A DNA stretch of 44,121 bases, taken from contig JANLTU010000074.1 in NCBI GenBank assembly GCA_031363085.1, forward strand, positions 1 through 44,121, written 5' to 3'. Origin of the DNA: UBA6921 sp031363085 (GTDB lineage Bacteria > Pseudomonadota > Gammaproteobacteria > SG8-11). Positions 24,168 through 31,950 of this stretch are shown piece by piece; within the stretch, counting starts at the first letter, position 1, and each line of letters starts with the position of its first letter. Below the pieces are notes generated by a model. It saw nothing but the letters and a program-made list of their open reading frames with translations, did no database searches and was not told the DNA's origin. The position numbers and the translations under genes are program-made.

Positions 24168-26054
24168 ATGAGCAAAACTTACGACGCCGCCGCGATTGAA
24201 GTGCTGGTGGGGCTGGAGCCGGTGCGCAAGCGCCCGGGCATGTACACGCAGACCGAGCGGCCCAATCATCTGGCGCAGGAAGTCATCGACAACAGCGTGG
24301 ACGAGGCGATGGCCGGCCACGCCAAGAACATCGACGTGGTGTTATACAAAGACGGCTCGCTGCAGGTCGCTGACGACGGGCGCGGCATGCCGGTGGACTT
24401 GCACCCGGTGGAAAAAATTTCGGGCGTGGAAGTCATTCTCACGCGGCTGCACGCGGGCGGCAAATTCTCCAATTCGAATTACCAATTCTCCGGTGGCTTG
24501 CACGGCGTGGGTGTATCGGTGGTCAATGCCTTGTCGAAGCACCTGGACGTATGGATCAAGCGCAACGGCAACGAATACCACATGAGCTTCGGCGACGGCG
24601 CCAAAAAATCCGAACTCAAAGTCGTCGGCGAAGTGGGCAAGCGCAACACCGGCACCACGCTGCGCTTCTGGCCGGACCCAAAATATTTCGACTCGCCAAA
24701 AATCGCCGCACCAAAGTTGAAGCACGTGTTGCGCGCCAAGGCGGTGTTGTGCCCCGGTCTGAAGGTGTCGTTTGTTGACGAGAATACCGGCGAGAAAGAC
24801 GAATGGTTTTATGAATACGGTTTGCAGGATTATCTGCTCAGCGAGCTGCACAACGCGCCGGTGTTACCGGATGCGCCGTTTGTGGGCAGTTTCGCCGCCA
24901 CCAACGAAGCCGTTGATTGGGCGCTGGTGTGGTTGCCGGAAGGCGGCGAACCGATTGCCGAAAGTTACGTGAACCTGATTCCGACCACCCAAGGCGGAAC
25001 CCACTCGAACGGTTTGCGCACCGGCCTGACCGAAGCGCTGCGCGAATTCTGCGAGACACGCAGTCTGCTGCCGCGCGGCATTAAGCTCGCACCGGAAGAC
25101 GTGTGGGAAAAAGTCAGTTACGTGTTATCTGTCAAGATGAGCGACCCGCAATTTTCCGGGCAGACCAAAGAGCGATTGACCTCGCGCGAAACGGCGGCGT
25201 TTGTATCCGGCGTGGTGAAAGACACGCTCGGCATCTGGCTGAATCAAAATCTCGATCAGGGCGAACGCATCGCCGAGTTGGCGATCAACAGCGCGCAAAA
25301 TCGCCTGCGCGCCGAAAAGAAAGTGGTGCGCAAAAAAGTCACTAGCGGACCCGCGTTGCCCGGCAAGCTGGCGGATTGCTCGTCGCAGGATCTATCGCGC
25401 ACGGAATTGTTTCTGGTGGAAGGTGATTCGGCCGGCGGCTCAGCCAAGCAGGCGCGCGACCGCGAGTTCCAAGCGATCATGCCGTTGCGTGGAAAAATCC
25501 TCAACACCTGGGAAGTCGATGCCAATGAAGTGCTGGGCTCGCAGGAAGTGCACGACATTTCCGTGGCGGTGGGTGTGGACCCCGGCTCGGACGATTTGAA
25601 AGGACTACGTTACGGCAAGATCTGCATCCTCGCCGACGCCGACAATGACGGGGCGCATATCGCGACATTATTGTGCGCGCTGTTCGTGCGGCACTTTCGG
25701 CCCATGGTTGCCGCCGGCCACGTGTACGTCGCGATGCCGCCGCTGTACCGCATCGACGTCGGCAACCATGTGTTCTACGCGCTCGACGACGCCGAGAAAC
25801 AAGGCGTACTCGACCGCATCGCGGCGGAGAAATTACGCGGCAAAGTCAACGTCGTGCGCTTCAAAGGCTTGGGCGAAATGAACCCGCCGCAACTGCGCGA
25901 AACCACCATCTCACCCGACACCCGCCGCCTGGTGCAACTCACCATCGAACCGGGCGACGACACCAACCAATTGATGGACATGCTGCTGGGTAAAAAGCGC
26001 GCCTCTGATCGCAAGGCGTGGTTGGAACAGAAGGGTGATCTGGCGACGGTGTAG
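24168..26054 (+). CDS. parE: DNA topoisomerase IV subunit B
   Basis: The 628-residue ATPase subunit of the chromosome-decatenating enzyme shows the GHKL ATP site in EVIDNSVDEAM, DDGRGMPVD and GLHGVGVSVVNALS. The TOPRIM part has LVEGDSAGGSAKQARDREFQ (catalytic Glu) and ADADNDGAHI (metal Asp residues). Its length and its pairing with a 749-aa ParC downstream support ParE rather than GyrB, which is usually about 800 residues. ParE and ParC are separated by roughly 2.8 kb of accessory DNA. Confidence 0.95.
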   Translation: MSKTYDAAAIEVLVGLEPVRKRPGMYTQTERPNHLAQEVIDNSVDEAMAGHAKNIDVVLYKDGSLQVADDGRGMPVDLHPVEKISGVEVILTRLHAGGKFSNSNYQFSGGLHGVGVSVVNALSKHLDVWIKRNGNEYHMSFGDGAKKSELKVVGEVGKRNTGTTLRFWPDPKYFDSPKIAAPKLKHVLRAKAVLCPGLKVSFVDENTGEKDEWFYEYGLQDYLLSELHNAPVLPDAPFVGSFAATNEAVDWALVWLPEGGEPIAESYVNLIPTTQGGTHSNGLRTGLTEALREFCETRSLLPRGIKLAPEDVWEKVSYVLSVKMSDPQFSGQTKERLTSRETAAFVSGVVKDTLGIWLNQNLDQGERIAELAINSAQNRLRAEKKVVRKKVTSGPALPGKLADCSSQDLSRTELFLVEGDSAGGSAKQARDREFQAIMPLRGKILNTWEVDANEVLGSQEVHDISVAVGVDPGSDDLKGLRYGKICILADADNDGAHIATLLCALFVRHFRPMVAAGHVYVAMPPLYRIDVGNHVFYALDDAEKQGVLDRIAAEKLRGKVNVVRFKGLGEMNPPQLRETTISPDTRRLVQLTIEPGDDTNQLMDMLLGKKRASDRKAWLEQKGDLATV

Positions 26055-26208
26055 TTAGGAAGTAGTGCGTGCTCTACGAAAAAACCGCCTGACGAAGGTA
26101 ACGCCCATGCGCCTCGATTGATGACGCAGAGAGAGCTCATTACAAGGCATAGCCTTACTTCACTCGAAAACGGAAACGTCCGATTACGAATGTATAAACA
26201 ATAGGTTG

Positions 26209-26224
26209 TTGGTTCATGAACCAA
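26209..26224. repeat. Perfect 16-bp palindrome
   Basis: TTGGTTCATGAACCAA reads identically on both strands and lies just upstream of the AlbA_2 fragment and the ATPase gene. It could be an operator of the accessory genes or a recombination scar; nothing in the sequence decides. Confidence 0.6.
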
Positions 26225-26247
26225 TAGTTACTGGGGCATTGCAAAAA

Positions 26248-26330
26248 ATGAAACATTGGGTCGCCTCGGCGGTAGCTGCTCTTGAAACCAGTCTCGGGTC
26301 CGTGCCGTACGAACTCAACGAGCTGGCGCG
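26248..26330 (+). pseudogene. AlbA_2 (Schlafen-like) ATP-binding protein, N-terminal fragment
   Basis: From ATG 26248 the frame gives MKHWVASAVAALETSLGSVP followed by YELNEL. In AlbA_2-domain proteins the N-terminus typically reads 'LEASL.P.PHELNELDWK'. After ELNEL the resemblance ends abruptly, so only about 28 residues survive. AlbA_2 proteins are common in defence islands. The fragment is short and the call is from memory of the motif, so confidence is moderate. Confidence 0.5.
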
Positions 26331-26559
26331 TGATGCAATCGACCGTCGGCGTCTACGGCGACTTGCGGGGCATCGCGGAGAAGACGTTGCGGGATATTCA
26401 GGGACTGAGTCTCCGGCATTGGCCAACGGAGCATTGCAGGGCGTGTTGTTCCGGCTAAATGCAATGCGGACGGTCGGGTGTCGGTATACGTACGAACGGT
26501 AACTGGTGAACACAACAGTGTGATCTCTTCCAGGGCAAGCGCACCGCAGGAGTTGAAGT

Positions 26560-27828
26560 ATGATTCGAAAATTCAAGGTTACAAATTACAAATCGCTAAA
26601 GGCTATAGACGTCACCTTGCCGAATTTGGCTGTCGTCTTCGGTCCAAATGCGGCGGGGAAAAGCAATCTTTTCGATGCGCTCAATCTGTTTTCGCGGCTG
26701 GTTACGAAAAAGAATTTGAAGGAAGCCTTTGAGGGACATCGCGGTGTTCCGCTTGAGGCGGTGCACTACTCTGTGGGGGGGATCGCTAGCTTGTCCACTC
26801 AGGAGTACCACGAAATTTCTTTCAGTGCCGACGTCGAGCTCAGCGATGTCGTAATCCATGAAGTGGAAACGCGCGTGAGGGAGTTGCGGCGTGGTATTGA
26901 TGACGCTGAGTCGGCGGCGACCGAAAAGGGCATCATTACGCATAAAGATTTACGTTACGACGTTGAGCTTCAAGTCGCTTCACGCTCAGGACAAGTGCGC
27001 GTAGTCAATGAACGGCTTGCGGCGTTGAAGCGCGATGGAGGCGAGAAATCGCGCCCACCATTCATCGTCAAATCCGGCAACAAGATCAGTTTGCGCATGG
27101 AGGGGCAGGCGCATCCCACTTTCCATGACGTTGGCTTGGACTACACCATCGCCTCGACAGCTTTGTACGCGCCGCATTACCCGCACATCACCGCGTTGCG
27201 CGAGGAACTCTCGCGCTGCCATTTCTACTACTTCGAGCCCAGGGAATTGATGCGTCAAGGTAACGCCATCGCCGATGTGACCAGTATCGGGCCGCGCGGC
27301 GAGGATATGGCCGCCTTTTACTACACGCTTTCCGAAAGAAACAAACCTCAGTTCAATGCCATTAAACTTGCCGCTGCCCAAGTGTTGCCGCGTCTGAGAG
27401 ATATTCAAATCGAGCGCACGGACAAGGCAGAATTATTTCTACGCGTGTGCGAGGACGATGCCTTCTATTCAAACCGCCTGATCTCCGAGGGCACGTTGCG
27501 TGTGCTTGGTTTGCTGGCCGCGCTTTCTCCCGTGACAGGAGCGACCACGATTGGTTATGAGGAGCCTGAGAACGGCGTCCACCCACGGCGTTTGCGACAC
27601 ATTGCGGAACTGTTGAAAAATGCCGCGACCGCTGAACGGCAGATTCTCATCAACACTCACTCTCCCGTACTTCCAACTTATTTCAGCGATGCCGAGTTGT
27701 TGGTATGCCGTCGGACCGGCCCCGGCACGGAGTTTATTCCGTTCTCTACCATTGGTGAACTGTTCCGCCGCAACGAAATCGACCGGCACCTCGAAGAGGA
27801 AATCTTGCGGGGGGATTTTGGTGGGTAA
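26560..27828 (+). CDS. AAA (OLD/ABC-type) ATPase, first gene of a putative defence pair
   Basis: The 422-residue protein has Walker A GPNAAGKS at residues 28-35, an ABC-signature-like LISEGTLRVLGLLAAL, Walker B with catalytic Glu in TTIGYEEPENGVHP, and a switch His in ILINTHSPVLP. This is the AAA_21/AAA_15 architecture with a long helical insertion between the Walker motifs. ATPases of this type pair with TOPRIM-like nucleases in anti-phage systems such as PARIS, AbiL and OLD-based modules. Its stop overlaps the GTG start of the next gene by eight bases, so the pair is coupled. It sits between parE and parC among broken defence genes. Defence is inferred; the system is not assigned to a named type. 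Confidence 0.87.
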   Translation: MIRKFKVTNYKSLKAIDVTLPNLAVVFGPNAAGKSNLFDALNLFSRLVTKKNLKEAFEGHRGVPLEAVHYSVGGIASLSTQEYHEISFSADVELSDVVIHEVETRVRELRRGIDDAESAATEKGIITHKDLRYDVELQVASRSGQVRVVNERLAALKRDGGEKSRPPFIVKSGNKISLRMEGQAHPTFHDVGLDYTIASTALYAPHYPHITALREELSRCHFYYFEPRELMRQGNAIADVTSIGPRGEDMAAFYYTLSERNKPQFNAIKLAAAQVLPRLRDIQIERTDKAELFLRVCEDDAFYSNRLISEGTLRVLGLLAALSPVTGATTIGYEEPENGVHPRRLRHIAELLKNAATAERQILINTHSPVLPTYFSDAELLVCRRTGPGTEFIPFSTIGELFRRNEIDRHLEEEILRGDFGG

Positions 27829-28420
27829 ATACACGATCATCTTTTTCCTGGAAGACGGCGCTCAGGAAGCATTGATTCCACATATTGTGCGACGCTTGAT
27901 CGTCGATGAGGGAAAGAATCCGCTGGACTATGAATTGCGCACCCTAAGCGCGCGCGGCGGCGGCTCGATCCGTGCCTACAAGGAATTCATCAAGGGCGTG
28001 AAAAAGCGCAAGACACCTACTGCGGATGTTTTGATTGTTGGTTCTGATGGAAATTGTAACGGCTTTGCCAAACGCCGAACTCAATTGAACGCTGCGGCAA
28101 AAGATGTGCCGTATCCCGCCATCATCACAGCGATTCCCGATCCGCACGTCGAACGCTGGTACTTGCTCGACAGCCAGGCATTGGCTGGCGCAGCGGGGGT
28201 TCCACTGCAGGCGATTCCTCCGAGTGCCAAGTGCGACAAGGGGCACTATAAAAAATTGCTCAAGGGCGCCTTCGCTCAACACAACCTGTTTCCGCCATTG
28301 GGTGGCGCCGAATATGGACCCCTCGTCGCGCAGAAAATGGACTTGTATGCGGCGGGTGTTGCTGATCACGCGCTGCGCGATTTTATCGAACAGGTGCGTG
28401 ACTGGCTTAGGCAAAATTGA
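27821..28420 (+). CDS. Putative TOPRIM-like (DUF4276-like) effector of the ATPase pair
   Basis: The 199-residue protein starts from GTG 27821, inside the end of the ATPase gene and preceded by a G-rich ribosome site. The first strand IIFFLEDGAQEAL provides Glu11 and the second, DVLIVGSDGNCNGFAKRR, provides Asp76; this spacing of an acidic residue after each of two hydrophobic strands is what TOPRIM-like folds show. Later motifs IPDPHVERWYLLD and SAKCDKGHYKKLL, plus a C-terminal GGAEYGPLVAQKMD, are probably family-specific. I recognise it as similar to the small partners of AAA_21 ATPases, possibly DUF4276-related, but cannot assign the family firmly. The predicted role is a nuclease released or gated by the ATPase on infection. 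Confidence 0.7.
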   Translation: MGKYTIIFFLEDGAQEALIPHIVRRLIVDEGKNPLDYELRTLSARGGGSIRAYKEFIKGVKKRKTPTADVLIVGSDGNCNGFAKRRTQLNAAAKDVPYPAIITAIPDPHVERWYLLDSQALAGAAGVPLQAIPPSAKCDKGHYKKLLKGAFAQHNLFPPLGGAEYGPLVAQKMDLYAAGVADHALRDFIEQVRDWLRQN

Positions 28421-28578
28421 TGCAAAAACTCGAACTGACCTGGATCGGCAGGGAGACCCCGCCGATGTTGGAGCTGCGGATTTTGTTGGGGGATGCGACA
28501 AGGTCGTACCACGCGACGCAGCGAATGGCGGAGAGCGAGACTTTTGATCACCGACGTGTCGTGCGACAAGCAAAGTAG
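28420..28578 (+). pseudogene. DNA methyltransferase (restriction-modification type), N-terminal fragment
   Basis: A 52-codon frame begins MQKLELTWIGRETPP, the characteristic start of type III-like Mod methyltransferases ('KLELTWIGK..RP.LEPRILLEDP..SYHA'). It continues as LRILLGDATRSYHATQR and then FDHRRVVR before a stop at 28576-28578. The expected next block (GDNLLALKAL) and all catalytic motifs are gone. The ATG overlaps the stop of the preceding gene, so it may once have been the third gene of the same operon. Confidence 0.65.
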
Positions 28579-28689
28579 ATGAACCGCAAACTCGAAGACT
28601 TGCTGGGTTGTCCGGTCGATCTGGTGACCGACAAAGCACTGCGCGTGGAGCTGCGACCCTTCATTGAAAAGGCGGCGGTGCATGTCTGA
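28579..28689 (+). pseudogene. MNT-type nucleotidyltransferase, C-terminal fragment
   Basis: A 36-codon frame reads MNRKLEDLLGCPVDLVTDKA, then a LRVELRPFIEKAAVHV ending. This is the C-terminal end of small nucleotidyltransferases (MntA antitoxin type), where 'VDLVT...L.P.L...I..EAV.V' closes the protein. The catalytic GS-x-D-x-D region is missing. It directly abuts the methyltransferase fragment, so two unrelated gene ends have been joined by deletion. Confidence 0.6.
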
Positions 28690-28724
28690 TTCCGCGCAGC
28701 GCGAATGGCGTTTTTATTAGGAGC

Positions 28725-28762
28725 GCGGGCGTCTCGCCCGCAAAAGCCGACGGGACGTCGGC
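28725..28762. repeat. Two adjacent short hairpins upstream of parC
   Basis: A 7-bp stem (28725-28731 with 28735-28741, loop TCT) is followed by a second 7-bp stem (28746-28752 with 28756-28762, loop GGA). Tandem palindromes of this style are typical of dispersed repeats and occur in the parC leader region. Confidence 0.75.
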
Positions 28763-28838
28763 GATCCAGCACATTTTCAACCACTGGCTGATCTTCGTGC
28801 CCTGATAGGGAGTAAGAATTTATGTTTAAGGGCAAACC

Positions 28839-31088
28839 ATGACTGAAGAAACAAGAACCAACCCCGACGGCATCGAGCGCCAGCCGCTGCGTGTGTACAG
28901 CGAGAAGGCGTATCTTGACTATTCGATGTATGTGATTCTGGATCGCGCGTTGCCGCACATTGGTGACGGCTTGAAGCCGGTGCAGCGGCGCATTATTTAT
29001 GCGATGAGTGAGCTGGGTTTGAAGGCCGGGAACAAATATAAAAAATCCGCGCGCACGGTGGGTGATGTGATTGGCAAGTTTCATCCGCACGGCGATGCGG
29101 CGTCTTACGAAGCGATGGTGTTGATGGCACAGCCGTTTTCGTATCGCTATCCGCTGGTTGATGGGCAGGGTAATTGGGGTTCGCCGGACGATCCGAAATC
29201 GTTCGCGGCGATGCGTTACACCGAATCGCGCCTGACGAAATACGCCGAAGTTTTATTGGCGGAGCTAGGACAGGGCACAGTCGATTGGATGCCGAACTTT
29301 GACGGCACGTTGGAGGAGCCGGCGCTGTTGCCGGCGCGCCTGCCGAACGTGCTGTTAAATGGGACCACCGGCATCGCGGTGGGTATGGCGACCGACATCC
29401 CGCCGCACAATCTGCGTGAAGTCGCGACGGCGTGTATTCATCTGATCGAGAATCCGAAGGCCACGACCACGGAGTTATGTGAATTCGTATTAGGCCCGGA
29501 TTTTCCCACCGACGCGGAAATCATCACGCCACGCGCTGAATTGCAGGCGATGTACGAAACCGGCAACGGTTCGGTGCGGATGCGTGCGCGGTACGAAATC
29601 GAAGACGGCTGTGTGGTGCTGACGTCGTTGCCGCACCAGACTTCAGGCGCGAAGATTCTGGAACAAATCGCACAGCAGATGAACGCGAAAAAATTGCCGA
29701 TGGTGGAAGACTTACGCGACGAGTCGGATCACGAAAACCCCACGCGGCTGGTGATCGTGCCGCGCTCCAACCGGGTGGATCTCGATGAATTGATGGGGCA
29801 TCTGTTCGCGACCACCGACCTTGAGCGCAGTTACCGCATCAACATGAATATGATCGGTTTAAACGGCCGCCCGCAGGTAAAAAACCTGCGCGACCTGTTG
29901 AGCGAGTGGCTGGAGTACCGTATGTTGACGGTGCGCCGCCGCTTGCAGTGGCGGCTCGATACGGTTAACGCACGCCTGCACATCCTCGATGGGTTGCTGA
30001 TTGCGTACCTGAACATCGACGAGGTCATTCGCATCATCCGCAGCAACGACGAGCCCAAGCCGGTGTTGATGGCGCGCTTCAAGTTGAGCGACACGCAGGC
30101 CGAGGCGATTCTCGAACTCAAGCTGCGGCACCTCGCCAAGCTCGAAGAGATGCAGATTCGCACCGAGCAAAACGAACTGGCCGAAGAGCGCGACGAACTG
30201 CAAAAGATTCTGGATTCGGGTAAGCGGTTGCGCACGCTGGTGAAAAAAGAAATTCAGGACGACATGAAGACCTACGGCGACGAGCGCCGTTCGCCGTTGG
30301 TCACACGTGCGGTCGCCAAAGCCATCGACGAATCGACCTTGGTCGGTGCCGAGCCAGTGACGGTGATCTTGTCCGAAAAAGGCTGGGTACGTTCCGCCAA
30401 AGGCCACGACATCGATGCGCTCGCGCTGCAATACAAAGCCGGCGACAGCTTCCGCGCCGCCGCCATCGGCAAGAGCAATCAATCTGCGGTGTTTCTCGAC
30501 TCCACCGGCCGTGCTTACACCTTGCCGGCGCATCAGTTGCCGTCGGCACGCGGTCACGGCGAACCACTGACCGGCTGGTTGAACCCGCCGCCGGGCGCAA
30601 CCTTTGTCGGCGCCATGTTGGGTGCGCCGGAACAGTTGTACTTGCTTGGCAGCGACGCCGGTTACGGCTTCGTTGCCAAGCTCGAAGAGATGTCGACCAA
30701 AAACAAAAACGGCAAAGCCGTGTTGAGCGTATCGGCCGGTAGTCGCGTCGTGGCCCCTGCGCCGATTATTAGTGTCGAGACCGACCGCCTCGCCGCCGTC
30801 ACCAATGACGGCCACATGCTGGTGTTTGCCGTGAAAGATCTGCCGATGCTGGCGAAGGGTCGTGGTAACAAAATTATCAGCGTGTCACCTAAAGACGACG
30901 AAGCCTTGTTCGCGTTGCTGTCGATTCCGAAAGGCGGCGGCCTCACCATCTTCGCCGGCAAACAACACACCACGCTCAGTGCGAACGAGCTGAACGAATA
31001 TCAAGGCGAACGCGGGCGGCGTGGCAAGAAACTCCCGCGCGGCTATCAGAAGGTGGAGCGGGTCGCGGTGCTGCTGCCAGCATCTTGA
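28839..31088 (+). CDS. parC: DNA topoisomerase IV subunit A
   Basis: This 749-residue DNA-cleaving subunit has the catalytic Tyr in FAAMRYTESRL (Tyr127) and the GKFHPHGDAASYEAMV loop that faces DNA. QFF/GyrA-like core blocks (DGLKPVQRRI, NGTTGIAVGMATDIPPHN) are intact, and the short C-terminal beta-propeller is of ParC type. At the position equivalent to E. coli Ser80, one of the main quinolone contacts, this protein has Ala87; the residue equivalent to Glu84 is kept (Glu91). It lies about 2.8 kb from parE on the same strand, with its own leader containing two hairpins. Confidence 0.95.
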   Translation: MTEETRTNPDGIERQPLRVYSEKAYLDYSMYVILDRALPHIGDGLKPVQRRIIYAMSELGLKAGNKYKKSARTVGDVIGKFHPHGDAASYEAMVLMAQPFSYRYPLVDGQGNWGSPDDPKSFAAMRYTESRLTKYAEVLLAELGQGTVDWMPNFDGTLEEPALLPARLPNVLLNGTTGIAVGMATDIPPHNLREVATACIHLIENPKATTTELCEFVLGPDFPTDAEIITPRAELQAMYETGNGSVRMRARYEIEDGCVVLTSLPHQTSGAKILEQIAQQMNAKKLPMVEDLRDESDHENPTRLVIVPRSNRVDLDELMGHLFATTDLERSYRINMNMIGLNGRPQVKNLRDLLSEWLEYRMLTVRRRLQWRLDTVNARLHILDGLLIAYLNIDEVIRIIRSNDEPKPVLMARFKLSDTQAEAILELKLRHLAKLEEMQIRTEQNELAEERDELQKILDSGKRLRTLVKKEIQDDMKTYGDERRSPLVTRAVAKAIDESTLVGAEPVTVILSEKGWVRSAKGHDIDALALQYKAGDSFRAAAIGKSNQSAVFLDSTGRAYTLPAHQLPSARGHGEPLTGWLNPPPGATFVGAMLGAPEQLYLLGSDAGYGFVAKLEEMSTKNKNGKAVLSVSAGSRVVAPAPIISVETDRLAAVTNDGHMLVFAVKDLPMLAKGRGNKIISVSPKDDEALFALLSIPKGGGLTIFAGKQHTTLSANELNEYQGERGRRGKKLPRGYQKVERVAVLLPAS

Positions 31089-31188
31089 TTGGCTAATCGC
31101 AGTAATGCTGCGTTGAAAGAACAGCAGGCACACGCAACATGCGAGCTTCTGCTAGGCGCGCCTTCGTCAGGCTAAGTCTGATAGGCGG

Positions 31189-31779
31189 CTAGGGTTGGAG
31201 ATGGTAGGCGGCGTACAGGCCGAAATGGGTGCCGCCCAGCGAGTCACTACCCGCGTAGGTGCTTGACATGCGGATTAGCCCGCCGACGCTGATCACCGGG
31301 CTGAGCATGACATCTAGTCCGCCGCCCAGCCAAAAACCAAAGGCTGACGCAGAGTCTGGTTCTGATACTTCTGTTACCAGATTTGTGACTTTCCGCGTTG
31401 CGGAAATATACAAAAGCCCACCTTCGCCAAACACTTTGGTAGGACCTTCCGTCAAATTTTTCCGCGCCCCGACACTGAGCTCGATTGTTTTACCGCTAAA
31501 CTTTATCGGCGAGTTGAAGCTTGTTGAGTCTGTCGCCGAATCACTGGAGCGCAATAAGTTTCCCACCAAAACCACCGGCAGATCGGGTGCCTGAAGCGTC
31601 ATACCCAGCCCGAATTCTTTTTGTGATTCGATAGGGTCCCAGTCGCTCTCAGTAAGATATTTTTGTCCGTAAAATACGCTCACGCTAATGGAGTTACCCG
31701 CTGCTTGAGCTACTCCCCACAGTGTTACCAACATCATCGCGATGACATGCTTAGTAAATATCAAGCCTGTATTTCTCAT
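31189..31779 (-). CDS. Outer-membrane beta-barrel-like exported protein
   Basis: The 196-residue protein has a signal peptide (MLVTLWGVAQA end, cleavage before AGNSIS). Alternating polar/hydrophobic strands follow, ending GLYAAYHLQP, a C-terminal strand pattern typical of small barrels. Glycine-rich strand pairs (FGFWLGGGLDVML, VISVGGLIRM) support this. ATG 31779 follows AGGGGG by about 8 bases; an upstream ATG at 31800 is less well placed. It is divergent from the metallophosphoesterase-like gene, with a Pho-box-like site 35 bases upstream. No specific family recognised. Confidence 0.72.
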   Translation of the reverse strand: MRNTGLIFTKHVIAMMLVTLWGVAQAAGNSISVSVFYGQKYLTESDWDPIESQKEFGLGMTLQAPDLPVVLVGNLLRSSDSATDSTSFNSPIKFSGKTIELSVGARKNLTEGPTKVFGEGGLLYISATRKVTNLVTEVSEPDSASAFGFWLGGGLDVMLSPVISVGGLIRMSSTYAGSDSLGGTHFGLYAAYHLQP

Positions 31780-31813
31780 GTTGTTCCCCCTGTCTATCAT
31801 GGTTGTCTTAAAA

Positions 31814-31831
31814 CTGTCACATATTTGTCAT
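31814..31831 (+). promoter_or_regulatory. Pho-box-like direct repeat
   Basis: CTGTCACATATTTGTCAT contains two TGTCA units spaced exactly 11 bp with an AT-rich joint. This matches the PhoB box layout (CTGTCAT-4-CTGTCAT). It lies in the divergent region between the barrel gene (31779, minus) and the metallophosphoesterase-like gene (31951, plus). No well-placed -10 box follows at the usual distance on the plus strand, so function is unproven. Confidence 0.5.
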
Positions 31832-31950
31832 GTTCTGTTCATCTGTGCGCGCTAAATTTCAGTGCGGTGTCTTCGGACAATGTCAGACGGATCCTCTTGA
31901 ATTGGACAGTGTGACATTTCGACTCCATCTTAAACTAAGAGAGCGCAATC

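Noticed and set aside
29859..30815. 318-codon minus-strand frame inside parC
   Set aside because: Antisense to conserved parC sequence and rich in Gln/Arg/Val as expected for a shadow.
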